From a virus, in IMG/VR virus record IMGVR_UViG_3300030012_004328, positions 1 through 49,609 of that record: DNA of 49,609 nt; one strand, given 5' to 3'. Position 1 is the first letter of the stretch; every line of letters begins with the position of its first letter. The position numbers and the translations under genes were made by a program. Below are positions 42,650-48,668 of the stretch, piece after piece. The notes beneath the pieces were generated by a model. It did not search any database and was not told the origin of the DNA. It saw only the letters and a program-made list of their open reading frames with translations.

Positions 42650-42986
42650 CATAAAGTTTTTTGGATCTAATTCTTTGACACGTTATAATAATTTCGTGCA
42701 AAAGGTTAAAATTAAGATTAATAAATACGATATTTTTGACTACGCTGTTGGTCAGACCACTTTTGACCCTATCGAAAAGTGCATCGACCCCATGAGATAC
42801 GAGGTTTTTGATACTTTTATATACGATACAAAAGAAAAGAAAAATATAGATCAATCAGAGGATTTTTGTCGTTTTTCTAAACAAGTTTCTCAATTGAGAA
42901 GCAACGCTAGAAAAATGCAGCCTTCTGAGATAGATCAGTTGTGTCAGGAGCTTGAGGAAATCGCTCCAAAATCTATTTCCATTTAA
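42609..42986 (+). CDS. Phage protein of unknown function with alternative GTG start
   Basis: The long form (125 residues) starts at 42609 inside the preceding gene. A GTG at 42696 in the same frame would give 96 residues starting VQKVKIKINKYDIF. The shorter form is favoured because a TTGGAT-17-TATAAT promoter (42661-42689) would start the message at that codon. The protein has a strand-rich centre (KYDIFDYAVGQTTFDP) and a helical C-terminal part (SEIDQLCQELEEIAP). No domain is recognised. Confidence 0.5.
   Translation: MSQLLRGLKKSNSDIKFFGSNSLTRYNNFVQKVKIKINKYDIFDYAVGQTTFDPIEKCIDPMRYEVFDTFIYDTKEKKNIDQSEDFCRFSKQVSQLRSNARKMQPSEIDQLCQELEEIAPKSISI
42661..42689 (+). promoter_or_regulatory. Candidate sigma70 promoter inside the 42609 frame
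   Basis: TTGGAT (42661-42666) and a perfect TATAAT (42684-42689) are 17 bases apart. The predicted start coincides with an in-frame GTG at 42696, which would give a leaderless message for a shortened product. TTGACA at 42675 is too near the -10 box to serve as its -35 element. Confidence 0.5.
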
Positions 42987-43027
42987 ATTACGATAGTGTA
43001 ATTTATATTGAAAGGATATAACATATT

Positions 43028-43219
43028 ATGGACATAATCATTCAATTAATTCAAGATAACCCTTGGTGGGGAGTAGTTGCTTCTGCTGTTGCTCTTGCCT
43101 CTGCTATCACTGCTGCAACTCCTACTCCAAAAAAAGGAAGTTTCTGGGCCAAGATTTATGCTCTTGTTGATTGGGCTGCGCTCAATATTGGCAAGAGTAA
43201 AGACAAGGGAGAAGAGTAA
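43028..43219 (+). CDS. Small single-span membrane protein
   Basis: The 63-residue protein has one hydrophobic span (WWGVVASAVALASAITAATP, about residues 13-32) and an amphipathic Trp-containing segment with a basic/acidic C-terminal tail. AAAGGA at 43011-43016 lies about 11 bases before the ATG, and GTGTAA lies at 42996-43001. It could be a second holin or pinholin, or a membrane regulator. The position downstream of the lysis cassette supports this only weakly. Confidence 0.5.
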   Translation: MDIIIQLIQDNPWWGVVASAVALASAITAATPTPKKGSFWAKIYALVDWAALNIGKSKDKGEE

Positions 43220-43226
43220 TTTACTC

Positions 43227-43254
43227 TTGACTAATCCTTTTGACGGCATATAAT
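43227..43254 (+). promoter_or_regulatory. Sigma70-type promoter for the heptose/surface operon, leaderless
   Basis: TTGACT (43227-43232) and a perfect TATAAT (43249-43254) have a 16-base spacer. Initiation at about 43261 lies two bases before the ATG at 43263, leaving essentially no 5' leader. Confidence 0.7.
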
Positions 43255-43262
43255 ACTCTTGA

Positions 43263-43637
43263 ATGAGTATTAGTCCCGTTTTTTCTAGACTAGAAGCCCA
43301 CCCAAAGAAATGGGGTGATGAGCTTTGGATAACCAATAACGAAAAGTATTGTGGGAAGATCCTTCGTTTTAACGAGGGGTCTTCTTTTTCTATGCACTAC
43401 CACGTATTGAAAGAGGAGACTTGGTGTGTAACCAAGGGTAGGCTAAAACTAGAGTATTACGACTTAGAAAAGGCTGATAAGCTTGAGAAAATTCTAGAAG
43501 AGGGAGATGTAGTTCACTTAAATCCTTGTGTCCCACATAAACTTACTGCTCTAGTAGAATCCAGTGTTTTTGAGGTAAGCACTCAGCACTTTAATGACGA
43601 TTCTTACAGAATAGAAAAAGGCACATCTCAAAAATGA
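43263..43637 (+). CDS. Cupin-fold protein (sugar isomerase-like)
   Basis: The 124-residue protein has the two cupin motifs. The first is around MHYHVLKEETWCVTKGRLKL (His-x-His followed by Glu and Gly), and the second is GDVVHLNPCVPHKLTAL. This resembles the metal-binding barrel of type II phosphomannose-isomerase-like and sugar-isomerase cupins. It opens an operon with a heptose kinase, a nucleotidyltransferase, a methyltransferase and an HAD phosphatase, so a sugar-phosphate isomerase role is attractive but unproven. It overlaps the next start by four bases. Confidence 0.65.
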   Translation: MSISPVFSRLEAHPKKWGDELWITNNEKYCGKILRFNEGSSFSMHYHVLKEETWCVTKGRLKLEYYDLEKADKLEKILEEGDVVHLNPCVPHKLTALVESSVFEVSTQHFNDDSYRIEKGTSQK

Positions 43638-44380
43638 AATTTCTAGTAATCGGCGAAACTTGTAGTGACAGATTTTGCTACGGCAAATCGAGCAGATTAT
43701 GTCCAGAAGCCCCAGTCCCTGTATTTGTTCCAGAGAACGGCACTAGCAACTTGGGTATGGCAACTAATGTTTTTAGGAACCTAAAAGCAATAGATAACAA
43801 TTTACACAATGGTAGTCCATATAGAAATGATATGGATCTTTTTACAAATGAAGCCGAGGGCCATAAAACTAGGTATGTTGATTCTCAGTCAAATCAAATG
43901 TTTTTAAGGGTAGACACTGATTCTTACCCTACTTGCAGGGATCTTCCTGATAATATAGAAGATTACGATGCTGTTATTGTCTCTGATTACAATAAGGGTT
44001 TTTTAAGACCTTATCACCTAAAAGAAATTGGTTTCAGGAGCAAACTTTCCTTCTTAGATACAAAGAGAGACTTCAATGTTGATTGGTCAGACAACTTTTC
44101 TTTTATTAAGATAAATGAAAAAGAATACGAAGAAAATGGTTGGAAACATAGAGCAGAAAATGTGCTCGTAACAAAAGCAGAAAAAGGCTGTTGGTATCAA
44201 GATAAAGATTACCCATTGAATAAGCCATCAGAAGTCAGAGATGTATCTGGTGCGGGTGATACATTTTTAGCAGCTTTTTCATACTCTTATACTGCAACCA
44301 AAAACTTAAATACTGCTATACTTTTCGCACAAGATTGTTGCCAAGATGTTATTACAAAAAAGGGTGTTACTACTATATGA
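43634..44380 (+). CDS. Heptose-phosphate kinase-like PfkB protein (HldE N-terminal domain equivalent)
   Basis: The 248-residue protein is a PfkB/ribokinase-fold sugar kinase. Its N-terminal part reads LVIGETCSDRFCYG, then CPEAPVPVF as in HldE; a NQMFLRVDTD strand, YDAVIVSDYNKGFL, FIKINEKEYE and the catalytic-Asp signature DVSGAGDTFLAAF near the C-terminus follow. It is about 70 residues shorter than the kinase half of E. coli HldE, with the middle lid region trimmed. It would phosphorylate heptose-7-phosphate at C1. The start overlaps the cupin stop and the end overlaps the adenylyltransferase start (ATGA). Confidence 0.8.
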   Translation: MKFLVIGETCSDRFCYGKSSRLCPEAPVPVFVPENGTSNLGMATNVFRNLKAIDNNLHNGSPYRNDMDLFTNEAEGHKTRYVDSQSNQMFLRVDTDSYPTCRDLPDNIEDYDAVIVSDYNKGFLRPYHLKEIGFRSKLSFLDTKRDFNVDWSDNFSFIKINEKEYEENGWKHRAENVLVTKAEKGCWYQDKDYPLNKPSEVRDVSGAGDTFLAAFSYSYTATKNLNTAILFAQDCCQDVITKKGVTTI

Positions 44381-44895
44381 AACATAAAAAAATAGTAAGC
44401 TATCAAGAGATTTTGCAAGAGAGGCAGACAGCTAGAGATATAGAAAAGTTTGGTATTAAAAAGTTTTTTATATTCACTAATGGATGCTTTGATTTATTTC
44501 ATGCTGGTCACGCTACTTTATTGAGCGCAATGAAGAACGCTTGTAGCTTAAATTCAAGATTAATAGTTGGCATCAATAGTGATTCTAGTGTTAAATCTTT
44601 GAAGGGAAAAAATAGACCTATAATGAATGCAAAACAAAGAGCTTATATGGTCGCTTGTCATGAATCTGTAGATTATGTATTTACTTTTGATACCAAAACA
44701 GTTGTAAAACAACTTCGTGAATTGCAACCAGATTTTTGGTGCAAGGGAGGTGATTACAATGATGATTCCCTAAAAAAATCAGAACTAAACGCATTCTGGG
44801 AGAACCCAACGGCAGGAGGTATAAAATTTATACCCTTCATAGAAGATATAAGCAGTAGTGATATCATAAAAATCATAAAAGAAAAAAATGACTGA
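44377..44895 (+). CDS. Heptose-1-phosphate nucleotidyltransferase-like (HldE C-terminal domain equivalent)
   Basis: From the ATG at 44377 (ATGA overlap) the protein has 172 residues. It matches the cytidylyltransferase-fold half of HldE: TNGCFDLFHAGHATLL with the HxGH nucleotide-binding motif, LIVGINSDSSVKSLKG, NRPIMNAKQRAYMV, and later the HldE-like WCKGGDYNDD and SSSDIIKII. It would join ADP to heptose-1-phosphate. In E. coli this domain is fused to the kinase; here the two are separate genes, as in HldA/HldC systems. An upstream in-frame ATG inside the kinase gene is less likely. Confidence 0.85.
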   Translation: MKHKKIVSYQEILQERQTARDIEKFGIKKFFIFTNGCFDLFHAGHATLLSAMKNACSLNSRLIVGINSDSSVKSLKGKNRPIMNAKQRAYMVACHESVDYVFTFDTKTVVKQLRELQPDFWCKGGDYNDDSLKKSELNAFWENPTAGGIKFIPFIEDISSSDIIKIIKEKND

Positions 44896-45601
44896 GGAAC
44901 AATTAGAATCAAATCACGAAGAAATCGGCTATTATAGCAATGAAATGCAAGATGTAGCTGCTCTTAAACTACTTAAAAATGCGGATTCACCCACTTTTTT
45001 AGATATAGGGTGTCGTCATCCTGTAGAAATCAATAATACTTTACTCCTTGAGGAGAATGGCTGGTCAGGTATTTGTGTTGATATAGATGATTATTCTGAA
45101 GAATTTAAAGAAAAAAGACAAACTCCTTTTTATCAAATAGATTCTACTAGTGATGAGTTCATAGAGCTTTTAGAAAAACATTTTCCTCAAAAGGTGATAC
45201 ATTATGTGTCACTTGACGTTGATTCTGCAAGTTTACAGACTCTTAAAAACATTTTAAAAAATGGCTTTAAGTTCATATTTATGACTTTTGAACATGACTA
45301 CCATTACGTTAGAACGCATGAATTATGTAATAAATGGCATGGTGGAGATAGAACTATTGATGAAGTTAAGGCTTGCAAGTCTAGCTCCAAGAAGATGTTA
45401 AGCACTTGTGGTTATAAATTATTATTTGAGAATGTATCATTTCATGAAGATTATACAGGTATTATTCCTCATCCTTGGGAAGACTGGTGGATAAATCCTA
45501 TGTGTTTTAAATATGGACATTTAGTAAGACTTGATAATGTATCAGGTAAAAACATGCATTTTAAAGATTGTGTTGATAGGATTGTAATTTCTACATATTA
45601 G
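44888..45601 (+). CDS. FkbM-like SAM-dependent methyltransferase
   Basis: The 237-residue protein has the Rossmann methyltransferase order TFLDIGCRHPVEINNTLLLEE (Gly-rich SAM loop), WSGICVDID (acidic end of strand 2) and a YVSLDVD strand with FKFIFMTFEHDY, as in FkbM-family enzymes that methylate sugars. The C-terminal part is Trp- and His-rich (HPWEDWWINP). It overlaps the nucleotidyltransferase gene by eight bases. Capping of a glycan by O-methylation is a reasonable inference from the operon. Confidence 0.65.
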   Translation: MTEEQLESNHEEIGYYSNEMQDVAALKLLKNADSPTFLDIGCRHPVEINNTLLLEENGWSGICVDIDDYSEEFKEKRQTPFYQIDSTSDEFIELLEKHFPQKVIHYVSLDVDSASLQTLKNILKNGFKFIFMTFEHDYHYVRTHELCNKWHGGDRTIDEVKACKSSSKKMLSTCGYKLLFENVSFHEDYTGIIPHPWEDWWINPMCFKYGHLVRLDNVSGKNMHFKDCVDRIVISTY

Positions 45602-45607
45602 CAAAAC

Positions 45608-45925
45608 ATGAGCACTTACATTGTAGATATTGACGGGACAATCTGCACTCACAAAAGTCCCGAAAACAAATATGAAGATGCCAAGCCACTGAAAGAGAGG
45701 ATAAATTTTTTTAACAAGCTTTACTCTCAAGGTCATCAGATTATTTATTGGACCGCTAGGGGTGGTGCTTCTGGAGTTGATTACTCAGAATTGACAAAGC
45801 AGCAACTTGATGAGTGGGGTGTAAAGAGAACAGAATTAAGAATGAAGAAGCCTTCCTATGATTACTGGATTGATGATAAAGCTCATAATGTTAATGAATT
45901 TTTCAAAGGATACTATTATCATTAG
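45608..45925 (+). CDS. Short HAD-superfamily phosphatase
   Basis: The 105-residue protein has the HAD motifs: DIDGTICT (nucleophile Asp with Asp two residues on), IIYWTARGG (motif II Thr), KKPSYDYWIDDKAHN (Lys and the late Asp pair). It is a minimal cap-less HAD of the type found with capsule and surface-sugar genes. In the heptose pathway the phosphatase GmhB is also an HAD enzyme, so this one could supply that step; GmhB itself is longer (about 190 residues). It follows the methyltransferase gene after six bases. Confidence 0.75.
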   Translation: MSTYIVDIDGTICTHKSPENKYEDAKPLKERINFFNKLYSQGHQIIYWTARGGASGVDYSELTKQQLDEWGVKRTELRMKKPSYDYWIDDKAHNVNEFFKGYYYH

Positions 45926-45930
45926 TTATT

Positions 45931-46485
45931 ATGATGTCCAATAAAGCAAAAGGAATGTCCTCTCCTTATCATATAATGAAGTCTGCTGGAGGTCAGGATA
46001 GTGAACAGAGATTTTATGACTCTTGCAGGGCACTTAATAAGGATATTAAAAAAACTAAAAAAAATACTGATATATATAGTCATACAGATTTTATCGTTGA
46101 TGGTAAATCATATGATGTGAAAGGTATCAAGCAGACTCAAAAAGAAGGCAAAATTCTTTTAGAACTAAAGAATGTTAAGGGTGAACTGGGTTGGTGCAAT
46201 GACAAAGGGACTCCAGAGTGGATTGCTTTTGATTATGGTCATTTCTTTTTATGCGCTAAAAACAAAGACTTATATAGATTTACTCAGACTTGTGAAGATT
46301 TAAACGTCAAAGTAAAAAGCATAGGTAAAGCCTTGTATAAGTCATATACTAGAAAAGACCGAAAAGATCAAATGACTGTCATATATCTTTATGATGTCTT
46401 AAATACTTGTGATCATTGGTTTTTGCCATATAAAGAAAACCGTTCTCCAATGGAAGAATATGAGGAGCCAAAAGACCTATTGTAG
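45931..46485 (+). CDS. Putative PD-(D/E)XK restriction-like endonuclease
   Basis: The 184-residue protein has a nuclease-like core IYSHTDFIVDGKSYDVKG: Asp in TDF, then D-V-K, the (D/E)-x-K pair, followed by LLELKNVKGELGWCN. A late strand WIAFDYGHFFLC and a basic C-terminal region (SYTRKDRKDQM) follow. This is the layout of small phage nucleases. It could degrade host DNA or act in packaging or repair. Starts at 45931 and 45934 are adjacent ATGs. The gene ends before the GTGTAA motif at 46485. Confidence 0.55.
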   Translation: MMSNKAKGMSSPYHIMKSAGGQDSEQRFYDSCRALNKDIKKTKKNTDIYSHTDFIVDGKSYDVKGIKQTQKEGKILLELKNVKGELGWCNDKGTPEWIAFDYGHFFLCAKNKDLYRFTQTCEDLNVKVKSIGKALYKSYTRKDRKDQMTVIYLYDVLNTCDHWFLPYKENRSPMEEYEEPKDLL

Positions 46486-46511
46486 TGTAACAACCAGTAA
46501 ACTTTTATATC

Positions 46512-48017
46512 ATGCCACTTCCAGTCCCAAGAAATAATGAGAAAAGAGGCGATTTCGTTAGTCGCTGTGTGTCTAATTTGACCGATAAAGACGAGTTCAA
46601 TGACAATAAGCAGAGAGTTGCTGTCTGTATTAATATTTTTGAGCAAGCAGAATCAAAAGCTTCCGTTGTTACGGGAGAGGGAGATGAAAAAAGTCTTTAT
46701 TTCTCTGATGCAGCTAATGAAAATAAAACTTTAAATAAACCATTTAGAACCCCCAAGGGTCCTAAAAAGTTCTCTGTTTATGTTAAAAATGAAAAGGGCA
46801 ACGTCATTAAGGTTAACTTTGGTGACCCCAATATGGAGATTAAAAGAGATGACCCCAAGCGCAGGAAGGCTTTTAGGGATCGTCATAACTGTGATCAGGC
46901 AAAAGATAAGACTACTCCCAAATACTGGTCTTGTAAAATGTGGGAATCAGGAAAAAGCGTTACTCAGGTAACAAAAGGATCTGCTGAAGACTGGGATGGA
47001 AAAACATTTTTTGACCATGATTCTCTTGTTGAAGAATGTCCTGCTCTCTTGGATTTGGCAGAAGGCGCAAAACGTCCCGGACCCAAAAGCGGAGCACAGA
47101 CACCAGCAGAGCCAAGTGAAAGAAAAAGAGGCTCTAAGCGCAATCCCAAGGGCAGTGCTAAAAAAGGTGGTGGAAAAATTACTTTTAGTGAAAAAACAAC
47201 AAATACTCTAAAAGATAAGGTTAAAAAACATAACGCTAAGTATTCTAGAAAAGTGACCTTGGGCCAGCTTAAGCGTGTTTATCGTCGTGGTGCAGGTGCT
47301 TTTAGCACCTCTCACCGTCCTAACATGTCTCGTCATGGATGGGCTATGGCTAGAGTCAACACTTTCCTTAAAATGATGAGGGGTGGTAAGGTTAAAGAAT
47401 CTTACAGAAAGGCTGACCAAGATATTGCTAAAGCAGCATACAAGAGCAAGAAGGTCTACGGCATGGACATGAGTGATGATGAAAAGACTGTATTTAAGTC
47501 TTATATGAGCCACTGCATGATGAACGATGCTGATATGGTGGACACAAAAGACATGGATATGGATAAAACTATGTCTTCTTGTGCTATGCAGTATAAGAAA
47601 GACAGAGCCATGATGATGGAAACAGATGAGGAGAACAAGGCGCAGCTTACTGAAAAACAGAAAAAACTTCCTCCAGCTCTAAAAAAAGCAATCTTGGAGA
47701 AGATGAGAAAAGAAGGTAAAATCTCCAAGGAGGAAGAAGAAGAGGAGAGCAAGGCTGCCTATCATTATGATAAGAAAAAAAAGAAGTCTGAGGGCAAAAA
47801 GAAAAAGTATTCTTATGGCGCACCTGATGTCAATAAGCACTACTTTGAAACAAAAGAAGAGGCTATGAAAGATGCCAAGAAACTTGGCTTAGACGGCATA
47901 CATACTCACAAAACAGAGGATGGCAAAACTCTATATATGGCTGGGCCAAATCATGAGGCTTTCATGAAGCGTCATAAAGAGGTCATGAAAGAGAAGGAGA
48001 ACTCAAAAAAAAAGTAA
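46512..48017 (+). CDS. Modular virion/head-core-type protein, likely extended by -1 frameshift
   Basis: The 501-residue zero-frame product has modules familiar from phage head-core and maturation proteins. An N-terminal Cys/Asp segment (PVPRNNEKRGDFVSRCVSNL) comes first. A second module reads KFSVYVKNEKGN, VKVNFGDP, KRDDPKRRKAFRDRHNC and YWSCKMW. A Gly/Lys/Ser-rich linker leads to a third with KVTLGQLKRVYRRGAGAFSTSHRP and WAMARVNTFLKMM. A Lys/Glu-rich coiled segment follows. At its end A9-G forms a dnaX-type slippery site followed at once by TAA; a -1 shift would give about 550 residues. Both forms may be made. GTGTAA lies 22 bases upstream of the ATG. Confidence 0.7.
   Translation: MPLPVPRNNEKRGDFVSRCVSNLTDKDEFNDNKQRVAVCINIFEQAESKASVVTGEGDEKSLYFSDAANENKTLNKPFRTPKGPKKFSVYVKNEKGNVIKVNFGDPNMEIKRDDPKRRKAFRDRHNCDQAKDKTTPKYWSCKMWESGKSVTQVTKGSAEDWDGKTFFDHDSLVEECPALLDLAEGAKRPGPKSGAQTPAEPSERKRGSKRNPKGSAKKGGGKITFSEKTTNTLKDKVKKHNAKYSRKVTLGQLKRVYRRGAGAFSTSHRPNMSRHGWAMARVNTFLKMMRGGKVKESYRKADQDIAKAAYKSKKVYGMDMSDDEKTVFKSYMSHCMMNDADMVDTKDMDMDKTMSSCAMQYKKDRAMMMETDEENKAQLTEKQKKLPPALKKAILEKMRKEGKISKEEEEEESKAAYHYDKKKKKSEGKKKKYSYGAPDVNKHYFETKEEAMKDAKKLGLDGIHTHKTEDGKTLYMAGPNHEAFMKRHKEVMKEKENSKKK
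47994..48014 (+). promoter_or_regulatory. -1 frameshift cassette: SD-like stimulator plus A-AAA-AAG slippery site
   Basis: AAGGAG (47994-47999) lies eight bases ahead of A-AAA-AAG (48008-48014) read in the zero frame of the upstream gene, and TAA follows immediately. This is the arrangement of the E. coli dnaX signal, with a Shine-Dalgarno-like stimulator upstream of the same heptamer. No strong downstream hairpin was found by eye. Confidence 0.7.
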
Positions 48018-48163
48018 AGTCTGATAGCAGTCTCTGGGAGAACATAAGAAAGAAAAGAGAGAGAATTAAAAGAGGCTCTGGTGAAAAGATGAGAAAAAAG
48101 GGTGACAAAGGCGCTCCAACTGCTGATCAAATAGAAAGAGCTAAGGGTAAGAATAAAAAATAA
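48008..48163 (+). other. -1-frame C-terminal extension (50 codons)
   Basis: After the slip, the -1 frame stays open for 50 codons to TAA at 48161-48163. The encoded extension is basic and includes SLWENIRKKRERIKRGSG, then GDKGAPTADQIERAKG. It has no usable start codon before a late internal Met, so it is not a stand-alone gene. It reads like a conserved C-terminal module I associate with other phage structural proteins. Confidence 0.65.
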
Positions 48164-48190
48164 TAAAAATTCATATTACCTAACTAAATT

Positions 48191-48225
48191 AATACTGTCA
48201 CTCAAAAGGTGGCAGTATTTTTTTT
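48191..48225 (+). terminator. Rho-independent terminator
   Basis: Eleven paired bases with one G-T wobble (AATACTGTCAC at 48191-48201 and GTGGCAGTATT at 48209-48219) around a 7-base loop are followed by a T-run to 48225. It ends the modular virion gene transcript. The next gene has its own GTGTAA motif at 48269. Confidence 0.88.
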
Positions 48226-48295
48226 GATACAATATGTGCGCCACTATAAAAACAAATATTTGAAATCAGTGTAATTATTTAATATCATTATTAAA

Positions 48296-48655
48296 GTGAA
48301 GACTATCTTAAAAAAGGTAATTAAATTAGAGACAAAGCGTCATGACTTTGATAATGATTTCGCATATATTGAAATATGGAAAAATGCAAGGTTAAAAGAT
48401 TGTTATTTTGCGGAAAAACAATATCTGTGGCCTGACGGTTCTCTAAAAAAAGGAGGGTTAAAATATTTTTACTCTCCTCTTAAACAAGAAGATGTTGAGA
48501 AAGAGATTAAACCACTAAATTATGATACTTTTAAATGGTTTAATCGTTTATATTACTTTGATGAAGATGGTTTTGTTTGCCTAATAGATGGCACTAATTC
48601 TACGAGAGACTCTACTCTAGATAACAAAAAACAAGAATATTCATCTGCTATGTAA
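48296..48655 (+). CDS. Small phage protein, unknown (GTG start)
   Basis: The GTG at 48296 opens a 119-residue frame, and GTGTAA (48269-48274) lies 22 bases upstream. The product has a basic N-terminus, a strand-rich middle (FAYIEIWKNARLKDCYF) and a Tyr/Trp/Phe-rich region (FKWFNRLYYFDEDGF) like a small beta-sheet domain. No family is recognised. It is followed after 13 bases by another virion gene, which suggests an accessory virion role. Confidence 0.5.
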   Translation: MKTILKKVIKLETKRHDFDNDFAYIEIWKNARLKDCYFAEKQYLWPDGSLKKGGLKYFYSPLKQEDVEKEIKPLNYDTFKWFNRLYYFDEDGFVCLIDGTNSTRDSTLDNKKQEYSSAM

Positions 48656-48668
48656 CTAAAGATGAATA

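Noticed and set aside
42675-42680. TTGACA as the -35 element for the TATAAT at 42684
   Set aside because: Only three bases separate the two, far below any working spacer. TTGGAT at 42661 gives the correct 17-base spacing.
44335-44376. Upstream ATG for the nucleotidyltransferase
   Set aside because: It would add Cys/Tyr-rich residues encoded by the kinase gene in another frame. The ATGA overlap at 44377 matches the other gene junctions.
47501-47752. Minus-strand open frames opposite the modular virion gene
   Set aside because: They mirror the Lys/Glu-rich coding of the plus strand, giving Ser/Phe-rich shadow proteins without start signals or domains.
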